DNA of 64,000 nt from Nemophila menziesii. Its lineage: Eukaryota; Streptophyta; Magnoliopsida; Boraginales; Hydrophyllaceae. The number at the start of each line of letters is the position of its first letter. The first letter of the stretch is position 1. The notes under the pieces are model-generated. The model was not told the DNA's origin. It did not search any database and saw nothing but the letters and a program-made list of their open reading frames with translations. Position numbers and translations under genes: made by a program. This document shows, piece after piece, positions 44,534 through 56,562 of the stretch. The stretch covers positions 20,361,620-20,425,619 of the forward strand of contig JARWIR010000021.1 in assembly GCA_029959085.1 (NCBI GenBank). Reading direction: 5' to 3'.

Positions 44534-46790
44534 CTCTCAGTTTTCTACATCAATTAAAGTACGCCCAGTGGCTAGGAATGGTCGTCCCAAAATGATGGGG
44601 ACATTTTCTATCCGAGTCATATTCAAGAATAACAAAATCAACGGGAAAAACTAAAGTACCTGCCTTGACGAGGACATCTTGTATTCGTCCCTCCAGGTGA
44701 GAAAAGGACCTATCAACCATTTGCAAGACCATAGAGGTGGGTGTTGCTTGTCCAATATTCAGATTATCAAAAATTGATTTGGGCATTAAGTTAATACTCG
44801 CACCCAAATCGCACAATGCCTTACCTTTCCACTCATTTCCAATCGAAATCGGAATTGTAAAGCTCCCAGGATCAACTAACTTGGGTGGCAATTTACTTTG
44901 ACAGATTGCACTACACTCATCAGGCAACCCAATCATCTCATTATCACAATACGGCCTTTTGTTGGTGATGGATCTCTTCAAGAATTTTGCATACCTTGGT
45001 ACATCTCGGATAGCTTGTAAGAATGGTATGTTTATGTTGATACCACTCACCCTATTCAAAAATTTTTGATAATCAGCCATATCGCTTTTCTTTCGAACTC
45101 TCGAAGGAAACGGTGGGGGAGGACGGGTTTCTATTACATCTTTCTTCTTAGGAATTTCCGGAATCCTCACCACTTCTTCTACTTCAGGTTCTACTTCTTT
45201 CTCAATCACATCTTCCACCCTCTTCTCTTTTATTGTTGTTTCTTTCTCTTTCATTACCGGAAAAGGTGGAGGTTTCAATTGCTTATCACTTCTTGTTTGA
45301 ATCGCATTGCAATCCTTCCTTTGCTTTGGAATTTCAGTATCACTAGGGAGTTGACCTTGACCACGAACATTCAAAGAATTTGAGATTTTTGATATTTGAT
45401 TCTCTAAGATTTTCAACAAAGCGGTGTGCGAAATTAAGGTTTCTTCCCTTTTATTCTCTTTTGTTGTTGTAGTGGTCATGAACCTAGATAATTGATCTTC
45501 AAGTTGATGAGACCTCTTTTGATTCTCTACTATGTATTGCGTCAAGGTGAGAGCCAAATCTGTTGAAACAGTACCTTCTTGAGGTTTCGCTGGAAGTGCC
45601 TTTTGAGCTAATGTATCGGAATAAGCATCTTGTTCAGCTCTAGGTTGATTTCCATGGTATTGGTTTTGCGTATTGTATTGGTAATTGTTCCCTTGGGATC
45701 TTGGCTGATAATTTCCTAGGTTAGCAGTCCCTTGAGGATTTGAATATCGAAAGCCTGGATGATTTCTATATTAATTTCCATACCCTTGACCACCAGAATA
45801 ATGATTGCCTCTATTGTTGATAAAACACATGGATTTTGGATTATTAACGAATTCTTCCCAACTGTGATCAACTGCTCCACGGCTTGGATATATCTCTGGT
45901 TCGTGTACCACATTTACCATTGCTTGTTTATTACCCATACTCAACTGTTTGATCTTGTTCTCTAGTGTGTTAACCTTAGCACTCAAGCGAATATCCATGT
46001 AGAGGGCATTTTCGTAATAAGGATTGGAAACGAGTCCACGTAACACCTACAGCTTCTCCTAGTTCTTGACGGAAACTCACCACATCTAACTGACCACTAA
46101 GTCTGACACTCTGAGGATAGTACCTATCGAAAAATGCTGTCTGAAGTTGTTCCTAAGTCAATATTTCATTATGTGGTTGTTGATCATACCATTCACTTGC
46201 TCCACCATTAAGAAAGAATGGAAACATGTGAAAGTATACTTGCTCTTGGGTTACTCCAGGTGTGACATACGCATCGCAAGTCTGCATGACTTTATACATT
46301 GCTCTAATAGAATCTTCCTTTGCCGCACCACTATATTGTCCAATGTTGATAAACTGATTAATCATCCCTGCGTCTGGTCTGAATCGGATTCCTTGAATTG
46401 CAGGTGGACAGATTCCTAGTGGTTGTATTCGAAAGGTCTGTACCCGTTTGGTTGGATGGGTTGTGGAAAGTCTTATTGAGGTAGTGCACCATTGTTGTTG
46501 AGAGGTATGTGACCCACCAGAAGAATTTGTTGACCGTTCTGATTTCCTATCGGTGGTTCAGGTCCATTCGGAATCGGAACAAACGGTGGTGCTATTGGTT
46601 TACCGTTTTCATCCAACTGAACTTCAGGTTCTAAAAAATTATGGTTGTTCAAGTTCTCCATCTCTCTTTCTAAACGCTCTAGTTCTTGTGCTTCTTCTTC
46701 TCTTTTTATCCTATTTGCGTTTCGGACTAATATCTCAGGATTGTCAAGAATCTCAGGTTGGTACTCAAGGTTCTTGAGTCTCCTACGCAT
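44534..46790 (-). pseudogene. gag and protease of element VII
   Basis: The gag ATG is at 46788-46790 (MRRRLKNLEYQPEILDNPEIL). Fragments run to 45771, then 44550-45557 is one open frame with an acidic linker and the protease DLGASINLMPKSIFDNL, followed by a frameshift in the distal protease. The zinc-knuckle region reads IYPSRGAVDHSWEEF: the Cys residues are lost while the surrounding DHSWEE is kept. Confidence 0.8.
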
Positions 46791-46910
46791 ACACCAAACC
46801 TGTGGACCTGAGAAAGAATAACACAAAGCAAAGCTTAAAACTGGAAAATAAAATGCAATAAAGTAACAATTAACTCACTTACGGATAACACCGTGGTCAC
46901 ACGCTACCGT

Positions 46911-46927
46911 CCCCGACAGCGGCGCCA
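46911..46927 (-). promoter_or_regulatory. Primer-binding site of element VII
   Basis: Sense TGGCGCCGCTGTCGGGG, tRNA-Asp type. Confidence 0.8.
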
Positions 46928-46932
46928 AAACT

Positions 46933-48514
46933 TGGTGTCTCCTTGTGTGTTATAAAATAACACACCAAAATACGAAAGACATGTACCGCAAGTGTAAGGG
47001 TCGTCCAAGTAATATCCGGTAAACGGGATTTCGATCTCAGGGACAGATTAGGATATGACTTTCAATGTTATGCAGTAAGTGGGGATGATTGTTATGTAAT
47101 GCAGAAAAGTGAATGGATAAATATTTGTTTTGGTTTTGATTATAACTAAGATGCAAGAAATTAAATACTAATTTAACGCAAGAATTAAAATGAAAATAAG
47201 TAAATAAAGGGTTGGACGCAAATATGAGAAATAGTACTTGAGTCACGCAAGGGTTTCGCCTAAATCTATTCAACTAATGTTTCGTTTAAGGGTCAAATAG
47301 TTAATTAACAATAGTCGAGATTCAATACTCTCCTAACCCCCATCAGGGTGGACTTAGGAGCTACTCTAGGGTATTACAAACCCCGTCATGGCGATCATAA
47401 CCTACCTTTGAATGATTAAGCAATTTACCCCATTGGCTATAAGATTAACTAAGTCCGTCAGGATTAATAATTTATATCTTACATCTAATACCTATTTCCG
47501 TAACTAACCCCCCCCCCCCCCCCCCCCCCCGCGTCAAGGTGATCATTACACCATTATAATGAATAGCCTAGTTACTAATTCCTATTTTTGATTCATGACT
47601 TCGAAAATAGTAAACAAGCTTAAGATAATAAAAATTGATTAATTACCTAATTCGAATTAAATCATTACAATCCCAAAATTGAAAACACTAATTAAATCAA
47701 TTGGGGTTCAACCCATTAATGTGATTCTCAAGTACTTAATGAATTTAGCTCATGCTAATGTTTAAAATAACTGAAATAAAATTTCAAGTGTTCATAATGA
47801 ATTACAGAAATAGAAAAACCTTATTAAAGGGTTGAGTTTTGTTGTTGTTGGAAGAAGGAATTCTCCCGCCTCAGTTCTTCTCTCTCCTTTTTACTTCTCT
47901 GACTTACCTTGAGCGTTCCTTTTCTCTCTAATATGAATTGTGTGTTAAAAAATGAAGTCTAAAGCCTTTTTATATTGGGAAAAACGGATTGGGATTTACA
48001 CTTAGGAGGGAATAGGTTAAATGAATTAAAAGTCCAACTGGTGTGTAGCTGTTACTAAAATAGTTGTAACTTGTGCGTCCGGACTCGGAATGACTCCGTT
48101 CGACTTGCTAAATCTTCCTGACTTCAAACTCTATCATCCTTATTTTATGCTCCAAGGCTGAATCAGTGGCTAAGATGCTCAAAAATAGTGATTTGTAACA
48201 GCATCCCAGATTTTCTTCCCATCTATTAATCTTTTCGAATCAACTCTTCTCGCCTTTGACTTTTACACGCGATCCATGACTTTAATTCCCATTTATTCTC
48301 CTTGTCTTGATAGTCCATCGAATCATAACCTAAGAACTTTACACTAAAAACAAGCAAATTACGCGCAAAAAGCTCTAAAACTCAAATAATCATAATCCAA
48401 CGGAAGAAATCGCAATATAGTAAAATAAGCTTAAAAGTCTAACAAATAAGTCAATTAATCACCTGAAATGATGTCTCCTAAGGGCATATAATTAGAACAA
48501 AATGGGAGACATCA
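46933..48514 (-). repeat. 5' LTR of element VII (LTR F), same subfamily as the solo LTR
   Basis: TGGTGTCTCC to GGGAGACATCA, 1582 bp. It shares with LTR D the TGTGTTATAAAATAACACA hairpin near the end and the CGAAAGACANGTACC phrase. It contains a 23-base C-run at 47508-47530. A TATA-like TATAAAAAGGC (sense) is near 47970. Confidence 0.87.
47508..47530. repeat. 23-base poly-C run
   Basis: Pure C homopolymer in the LTR leader at the place where relatives have only 4-7 C before GTCAAGGTGATCA. Confidence 0.9.
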
Positions 48515-49090
48515 ATACCCATGATTAATTCTCCATTCTCTACATCAATAAGAGTACGCCCTATGGCTAGAAATTGTCTTCCCAAGATAATGGGGACATT
48601 CCTATCCGCGTCGTAATCAAGTATAATAAAATCAACAGGAAAATTAAAGTACCTGCCTTGACAAGGACATCTTCTATTCTTCCCTCTGGATGCACGAGGG
48701 ATCTATCAGCCATTTGCAAGACCATAGAGGTCGGTCTTGCGTTCCATGTCTTTAGCTTCTCAAAAATCGATCTAGGCATGAGATTAATACTCGCACCCAA
48801 ATCACATAAAGCTTTCCCTTTCCATTCATCACCAATAGAAATAGGAATAGTGAAACTCCCAGGTTCAAGTAATTTAGGTGGCAACTTACTTTGGCATATT
48901 TCACTACATTCCTCTGGCAAACTTATCCTTTCATACTCAAGATACTGGCGTTTGTTGGTGATAGCTCTTATCAGGAATTTCAAATATTTTGGTACACCTT
49001 TGTTAGCTTCTAATAAAGGCGTATTAATGTTGAGCTTACTCACCATATTCATAAATATATGATATTCAGTTGTATCTCCTTTCTTTTAAA
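48515..49090 (-). pseudogene. Protease of element VIII
   Basis: Active site DLGASINLMPRSIFEKL, then [27 protein letters not shown] frameshift alters the distal part. It reads up to the [12 protein letters not shown] segment, where element VII is inserted. Confidence 0.8.
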
Positions 49091-50806
49091 CTCTTGAAGG
49101 GAATGGTGGAGGAGGGCGGTTCACTTCCACCCTAATATCTTTCTTCTTTGGCTTTTTTGGACTTTTCTCAACTTCCACCTCAACTGTTTCTGATTCACCT
49201 TCCTTCTCCACCACATCTTCCATCATTTTTGTTTTTACAGAAGGTTCTTCTTCTTTCATAATGGGAAAAGGTGGGGGTGGTAGCTTCTTACCACATCTGA
49301 GCGAGATAGCGTTACAATCTTCATATGGGATGGGAGTCTCTGTATCACTTGAGATTTTTCTTGAGGATGCTAATTCAATTGCTTTGCCATCTGATCTATT
49401 TGATTTTCTAACATTTTGAAAGCTGCAATAGATGCCTGCTAATCTTGTTGCGCTTTTGCTTGCAAAGTAATTAGTTCATGTAAGGTTTGTTGAACATCTA
49501 ACACGCCTTCTTGGGGTTGAGCAGGTACAGCTTTCTGATTCATAGTGTTTGTATAATTCTCTTGAGGAGGTTGCCTATGAACTTGATTTTCGTAATTCTG
49601 TCTCCCTTGGTAGTTGTTCTGGGGTCTTGGTTGATAGTTATTTCCTTGGGGACGTGGCTGATATGAAAAAGTAGGATTAGCGGCCCCATTTGGATTCGAA
49701 TATTGGAAACCAAGATGGTTTCTGTTGGTTGATAAACTTGACCACCTATATAATAGTTTGCTCGGTTGGAAACAAACATTACGTATTCTTGATTGCTTTG
49801 ACAATTCTCCCATTCATGATCATGTACACCACAATTAGAACATCCATATATTCGTGTGTGACATTAACATCTGCTCTTCTTCCTAAAAAACCTTCTTTAA
49901 CAGCTAAAGTAAGTTGTTTCAATTGTTGCTCCAATGTGTTCTCAATTTATTCTCTAATGAAGAGAATTTCTCATCAATTCCAGCACTACTCTCTTTATAA
50001 ACTATACCTCGGATAGGTGTTCTCACAGTATTCCAACCCAACTCATTCTTCACTGTTCTATTCAAAATAATTTCAGCATTAGCTGGAGTTACTTGTAAGA
50101 ATCCATCACCGCAAAGTAAGTCTAAATATTATCTTGACATTTTTTGCTCTTCTGAAAGGTCATGTGATCTGGAACTCTTCTTAAAAAATGTTGGAATACT
50201 ATACAACAATTACCTACGGATTCACCTTGTTCTTGTTCGAAGGAAGTCAATTCAATTTGTGCATTCAATCTCATGTTTGTCGGATAATAACGATCAAAGA
50301 ACGTTGTTTGAAGCTCATCCCAATTAGTAATTGATCCTGGTTCTTGTTAATCATGTCAAACACTCGTCGCATCTATCGCGACAAATCTGAAATTTGCATA
50401 ATACATTTGTTCTTTTGATACTCCTTGTGTTATATACGCATCGCATATTTGCATAAATTTCTGTACTGCACGAATTGGATCTTCTCCAGCCGTTCCACAA
50501 AAATTTCCGAAGTTCTGGAATTGAGCTAACATACCCGGATCTGGTCTATATCTTGGAACATTAATATCTGAAGGGCTAATACCTAGAGCAGCGACGCGAT
50601 ATGGAATCTGTTCAGGACCTTGTATGAACCATGGGTTATAATTAATTGGAGGTTGAGCTTGTTCTCTAGGTTGAGGAGGATCTTCTACCACTACATGATT
50701 AAGATTATTCTCATTAGCCATTTCTGCTTCCTTGGCTATCTCTCTTCCTTTTCTCTCGCTTCGTTTTCTTCTTTCTTTCTTTTATTTGCTTGCTTGACTA
50801 ACCTCC
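49091..50806 (-). pseudogene. gag of element VIII
   Basis: Pieces include MANENNLNHVVVEDPP and SDINVPRYRPDPGMLAQFQNFGNF (50356-50721), a degraded gag core, and the Asn/Pro/Gln-rich linker (49439-49813). Several frameshifts. Confidence 0.75.
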
Positions 50807-50940
50807 CAGGATTTGAGAGCTTACACCAAACATGTAAAACCTGATAAAGGAAGAACAAACAAAAGAGTAAAACTGAAAAATAAAAATAAAAATAACAATT
50901 CAACTAGTAAAGGATTAACACAGGGGCCGCACGCTACCGT

Positions 50941-50957
50941 CCCCGGCAGCGGCGCCA
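50941..50957 (-). promoter_or_regulatory. Primer-binding site of element VIII
   Basis: Sense TGGCGCCGCTGCCGGGG. It is the best-preserved tRNA-Asp-type site in the window. Confidence 0.82.
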
Positions 50958-50963
50958 AAAACT

Positions 50964-52536
50964 TGGTGGGTCCTGAGGTGTTATAAAATAATGCAATAAA
51001 TAAATAGGAAACACAATACCGCAAGTGCACGGTTGTCCAAGTAATACTCCGATAAATCAATTTTCGTTCGCAGGGGACATATAGTTACAACTCAAGTATT
51101 AATCAAATAGTAGAGATAATTGTAAACAGAAAATTAATAAGATAAATTTTTTGTTTGGTTTTGTTTATGAACTAAGGATGCAAGAAAATAAAGTGATTAA
51201 AATATTAATTGAAATGAATTAATGCAAGTAAATAAAGTTGGACGCAAGATGAGAGAGGTACTTGAGTCTCGCAAGGGATCTGCCTATATTTATATAATTA
51301 ATGCTTCCTTTTAAGTGATAAATTGGTATTTATGTATTAGTCAGGACTCTATAATCTCCTAACCCCCGTCAGGGTGGACTTAGCAACTATCCTACGGTAT
51401 AAACCATTTCAAGGCGATTATACCTACCTTTGAATGTTGAAGATCTTTATTCAATTGGCTGCATGGTTAGTCAAGCGCGTGATGATCATTGATGGATACC
51501 ACGCGTCTATTACCTAGGTCCGTAATTTAACCCCCGTCAAGGTGATTACTTAACCACTAAAGTGAATAGCCTAATTACTCAACCCTATTTCTAATTGGCC
51601 AGAATAAAAATAGTAAATAAGCATGTGATAATAGTCAATACTAAATACCCAATTTAGATTAAATTAAATAATATCAAATTCAGAAAAACATCAATTAAAT
51701 AAATAAATAAGGGTTTAAACCCATAATTGTGATTCTTAAGTACTTATAAAATTAGCTCATGTTCAAACTAAACACTGAAATAAAATAAAGAAAAGACATT
51801 ATCCTAAATTACAGAATTAAAATATAAAACCTAATTGAGGTGTTTAATTGAGCTATTGATGGAAGAATATGAATTCTCCAGCACTAGCTTCCTCTTCCGC
51901 CTTCTGCTCTGACGTGTAATTTAGCGTTGAATGTAATTGTAATGTCTGGTATTTAGAAAAGAGGTCTAGAGGACTGTGTATAATAAAAAGAAGGAATTGG
52001 CTTAATGAATATAATTAATTTAATAAAAAGCCCAAATCTATTCTTTTCATTCCCGTAAGTGGTGTGCATCCCTTAGTAAAACGGCTGTAACTTTTGCATA
52101 TCAACTCCAAATCATCTCATTCCAGTTGCAAATCCTTCCTAACTCATAAATTCAAATTCCTTATTACACGACCCAAAGGCTGAATCAGTGGCTAAGTGGC
52201 TCAAAAAAGCAATTAGTAACAGCCTTCCATATTTGTATCTTTTCTAATCAACTCTTTGGGATATCTTTTCTTGCCTTTGACTTCCCTGCTCGATCTAAGA
52301 CTTTAATTATCTATTCTTCTCCTTCTCTTGGTGCTCCCTAGCATCCATGTACCTAAGAACTTTGCACTAAAAACAAAAAATTTAACATACAAAAGCTCTA
52401 AATTTGAAATATCATAAATCCAAGGAGAGAAAATGAAATATAACGAAATAAGCCTCAAAGTCTATCATATAAGTTAGATATTTACCTAAAATGATGTCTC
52501 CTAAGGGCATATAATTAGAAAAAAAAGGAGAAATCA
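50964..52536 (-). repeat. 5' LTR of element VIII (LTR G)
   Basis: TGGTGGGTCC to GGAGAAATCA, 1573 bp. CCCCGTCAGGGTGG and CCCCGTCAAGGTG motifs lie near 51363 and 51532. Confidence 0.85.
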
Positions 52537-53100
52537 AGCTGCCACAATTTCGGCAAGCTCTTCCATTATATCAGGTAAGTCATATGTTAGGGCAGCCTGC
52601 AAGACATCATCATAATTCATCTCATTGAATACCTCTTGCGTGGCATAATTAATGGAATCCATACAGAATAGTATGCCCCATGGCTAGGAATGATCTTCCA
52701 AAAATGATGGGGATGTTCTTATCCACATCATAGTCAAGTATAATGAAATCGCAATGAAAAATAAAACCACCTACATTGACAAGGACATCTTCCACCTTTC
52801 TCTCAGGATGAGCGAGGGATCTATCAGCCATTTGCAAGACCACTATGGTTGGACTTGCTCTTCCTATCTTCAATTTCTCAAAAACTGATCTCGGCATGAG
52901 ATTAATACTTGCACACAGATCACAGAGCTCTCTTGTGCCACTCCACACCAATATAAATGGGAAATAAAACTTACAGGATCGACCAATTTAAGTGGCAACT
53001 TAATTTGGAAAATCGCGCTACACTCTTCTAGCAAACCTACCATTTCTCCCTCAATATATTTTTGTTTTTGGATAGCACATCTTTCAGGAATTTTGAGTGC
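52537..53100 (-). pseudogene. Protease fragment of element IX
   Basis: Reads LCDLCASINLMPRSVFEKLKIG: the active-site Gly is Cys (DLCA instead of DLGA), then [14 protein letters not shown]. Stops and frameshifts flank it. Confidence 0.75.
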
Positions 53101-54400
53101 TTAGGCATCTTCTTAATGGAATCCAAAAATGGTAAGTTAATGTTGATCTTACGAACTACATTCATGAATTTCTGAAAGTCTTTCTCATCATATTTCTTCT
53201 GAACTCATGATTGGAATGGCGGAGGAGGGTGATTTTTTTTAACCACTGCGTCTTTAATCTTCTCTGGAACTTTCTCACTTCCATTTTCAAACACATCTTA
53301 TTCAACTTCTTTTTCCACCACATCCTTTACCGTCTTTGTTTTGACAGTTGTTTCTTTTTCTTTCATAACTGGGAAAGGTGGTGGTGGTAATTTTTTACCA
53401 CTTCTTAACGCAAAAGCATTACATGATTCATTACCTTAAGTATTTTCTGTGTTTCTTGGGAGTTTTCCTTGACCTCGAACATTCAGACTGTTGGAGATTA
53501 TAGATATTTGATTCTTTAAAATTTATTAAAGACGCGGAATGTGAATTCAATGTTTCTTCGATTTGGTTGACTTATCGGTTGACACCGCCATGAATTGGTT
53601 CAACGTGATATCTAAATCAACAGCAATAAGTGTATCTTCTTATGGACGGGAAGGGAGTGCTTTCTGAGCCAAAGTATTTGTATAAGCATCATACCCGGAT
53701 TTTTGAGGAGCTTGACCTCCTTGATATTGATTTTGAGGTCTCGAATGGTAATTGTTTCCTTAGGGACTTGGTTGATAGGTTTCTTAATTAGCACCCCCTT
53801 GCGGATTAGAGTATTGGAAACCTGGATGGTTTCTGTTTTTTTATTACCATAGCCTTGACCATTCGAGTAGTGGTTACCTCAAATATGATTAATTGCCCCA
53901 TAACTAGGATATAATTCTGGTTCTTGTACCCCATGACATTAGCTTGTGTGTTGGACATGGACAACTGTTTAATTTTGTTCACTAGAGAGACAGTTTTTGC
54001 ATTCAAAATTGTTTCAGCGTCTTCATTCAAGGTACCTTTATTGTAAAACAGAACTAGTGATCTTGATGGTTGCCAAATCATATCATTAATTACGATCTAA
54101 TCCATAATATCTACTGCATGAATCACAGTTACCAACATGAAACCTCCTCCACACATCATATCAACGTTCTCCTTGAGGGATTTGCCTAAACTACGATAAA
54201 AGATTCCCAACTGTAACTCCAACGAATACCCGTCTAGTGGAGACTTCCTTAATAATGATTGAAAACGATACCAAGCAACCCCTATAGCTTCTCCTCGTTC
54301 TTGTCGGAAACCTAGTAAATCAATTTTTCCACTCAACCTAACGCTTTGAGGATAATACCTATCGAAAAATGCACTTTGCAATTGATCCCAAGTAGTTTTT
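53101..54400 (-). pseudogene. gag fragment of element IX
   Basis: The best part is 54097-54381: FFDRYYPQSVRLSGKIDLLGF, GEAIGVAWYRFQSLLRKSPL and NVDMMCGGGFMLV, the retrotransposon gag core. The linker beyond is heavily decayed. Confidence 0.72.
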
Positions 54401-54420
54401 TTTATATTAAGATATGAGAA

Positions 54421-56348
54421 TATTCTTCCATTTTCAAATACCTTTTTTTTGTCAATTTTTTTCGATACCTTAGTAACAAAAAAAGTAAAGTAAAATGTAA
54501 TAACTTAAATAGAAGGTAAAATCCTAAGATATGTGTATGGCGCAATTATTTTAAAGAGTCTCAATAACATTTCATATTCATATAACATCCTCACTCCAAC
54601 TAACCCAACTAAACTCCAACTATCCCAAAGTAAAAGCCCAAACTACCCTCTTTATTGTTTCTTATACACTGAAAACCCAAATCAAATAATCAAAACCTTA
54701 TTAGGTTTTTTTTCAATATCATCAGGTCTCTCTCTCCTCACTCTCTCTTCTCTGCAACCAAGAACAACCTCCCTCACCCTACCGGAAAAAGAACAGCCTC
54801 CCTCATCGATGTCCACAAAACAATGATGCTAGTCTCCCTCCTCCACCACCACTGGCTTCACCACGATGGTGCTTTGCTGCACAACCACTTCTCCCTCCAG
54901 CCTCCCTCCTTCACCACCATTGGCTTCACCAGAACCGCCACTGCCCACCACCATCACCATCTTCGCCGCCTCCGTCCATCTTCACGCCTCACCATCACCG
55001 CCCCATATCCTCTCCCTTCCACAACAACGAGACCTCACCGGCGCCGCCTTTAGCCTCTCACGCTCCACCAGCGCCGCCCTTCACATCTGCCGGTCTGCAG
55101 ATCTAGATTCGAGATCCAACTTCCTCCTCCACTGGTAGCATCTCCAGGCAGCAGCGCCTCCACCCCCAACCATCGCACCGCTCAGCGTCACACCCGGAAA
55201 CCAAGCAGCGCATCTAATCCGTTTGAGAACATCCAATTCATATCTCCTAATCCAACAACAGGTGTGGTTCGAGATCCATGGTAGCTCTATTTTTGAGATC
55301 TTGTATTAATACGTTCTGGTAGCTACTTCGAGTTTTGGAGATCTTCGTTCGATATCGTCGTTCAATATCTGTGTCTAATTCAAATTAGTTATAAGATGTA
55401 TCCATGGTGTTGAAGATGTTTGTCAGGTCTCTCTGATTTTGTGTTAAAGCATCGGAACTAGGAAGCAACGCGCCTCCACCATCGCACAGCACCACCAAGC
55501 AGCCTCTCCAGGCCCACCATCACAGAATCCAGGCCCAGGAAGCAGCGTGTGAAGAGATGGGCTTTAATTTTTTTTATATTGGTTTGTTTAATACCAATAT
55601 TTTTTGTACAAGATTTTTTTTGTTTTAGATCTAGATTTAGATCGCTTTGGAATGTACCAAATTGATATGTTTGGAATGTATAAAAGTGATGTTTGGAATG
55701 TACGAATTTATGCTTAGCATGAAAAAAGTTATCGAGAACATAATTGTGTATTATTTTTGCTGGAAAATGTTGTTTGGCGCGTACCAATAGGTGGATCATG
55801 ACATGATATCTTCGATCGAGATTCTAAATATATCCGGACATTAACTTTGGGCATGACAAAAAAACCCTCCATAAGTCTAGAAAAATAATATTAGGGACTC
55901 TAAAAATGTAAAAACGAACTTGGTACGTACCAAAACCAAGATATTTGGTACGTTCCAAAGAAATTAATATTCGTCTATACTAAAGTTAAAAATATTGGTA
56001 TTTACCATAAATAAGCTGAGTAAGGGTATAAGAATAAAAAATCTAACTAAAGAATTAAACTTAGGCGTTTGTTAGAATAATTTTCTAGTTAAGAGTTTGT
56101 GATTTTTTTTTCTTCTAATAGTAATGACCAGGATACTCAATTTTCTGAACCAAAAAAAGACTCAATTAAAATAAAATAAATATTCCTCGCTCACAATTTC
56201 AGTATTGCAAAACATTTATAGAGAGCAAATTTTGGTGCCGAATGGTTGGTTCGGGTAAGCCTGAATAGGAATGAAGAATACACACTACTTGAAGATCCAC
56301 CCGATAGTTTTTGGAGTATTTTCACAATAGATCGAATGGAGTAGAAAA
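54421..56348. other. Unassigned region: C-rich segment then TTTGGAATGTACC repeats
   Basis: 54720-55260 is unusually C-rich (CTCCCTCCTCCACCACCACT-type). Its ORFs give His/Pro/Ser-rich low-complexity proteins with no known domain. A GCGCCTCCACC phrase recurs near 55150 and 55470. At 55647-55705 the word TTTGGAATGTA occurs three times about 21 bases apart, and near 55919-55958 there are TTGGTACGTACCAA (a perfect palindrome) and an inverted copy. It may be a non-autonomous transposon or a captured leader, but I cannot assign it. 56200-56348 may be LINE-like host of the copia element. Confidence 0.3.
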
Positions 56349-56562
56349 TATAGAAGAGAAGATAGAGATGTGAAGAGAAGATTTTATTAGAGAATGAATT
56401 GTGTTTTACATTCATGTATAAGTGCTATATATACAGATCATTACATACACTATACATACATAACTATTGTAACTAAATGTGCTAACAAACTAACTAACTC
56501 GGCAGCTGTCATCTTGTTGTTGATGAGCTGTAATTCTTCTAGTTGTTAGCTTTATCTTATTA
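56349..56562 (-). repeat. 3' LTR of the copia element
   Basis: Starts TATAGAAGAGAAGATAGAG and ends GCTTTATCTTATTA. It has a 14-base AATGTGCTAACAAA-like stretch not in the other LTR. It contains a TATA-like TATATATAGC (sense). Confidence 0.85.

Larger units (their letters stand above)
43449..48514 (-). mobile_element. Element VII: 5' half of an Athila-like gypsy element
   Basis: On the minus strand: LTR F (46933-48514), primer site, gag, protease, RT up to the catalytic MDDFSVFG region, then abrupt junction with the SIRE-like LTR at 43448/43449. Its right LTR end abuts the protease region of element VIII, consistent with insertion there. The 3' half is not in the window. Confidence 0.82.
48515..52536 (-). 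mobile_element. Element VIII: 5' half of an Athila-like gypsy element
   Basis: On the minus strand: LTR G (50964-52536), primer site (50941-50957), gag, and protease up to the ENGELIM segment. It is cut at 48514/48515 by the LTR end of element VII. Its own LTR end abuts element IX. Confidence 0.82.
52537..54420 (-). mobile_element. Element IX: internal fragment of an Athila-like gypsy element
   Basis: The minus strand carries protease (52649-52951) and gag fragments (to about 54381), with no LTR in the window. It starts at the LTR end of element VIII, inside the protease-RT linker (a DDVLQAALTYDLP-like region). It ends near 54400 in gag, where the sequence becomes unrelated AT-rich DNA. Confidence 0.72.

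Noticed and set aside
54533..55138. His/Pro/Ser-rich ORFs on the plus strand
   Set aside because: Low-complexity translation of a C-rich segment in all three frames; no start context or domain, so not called as genes.
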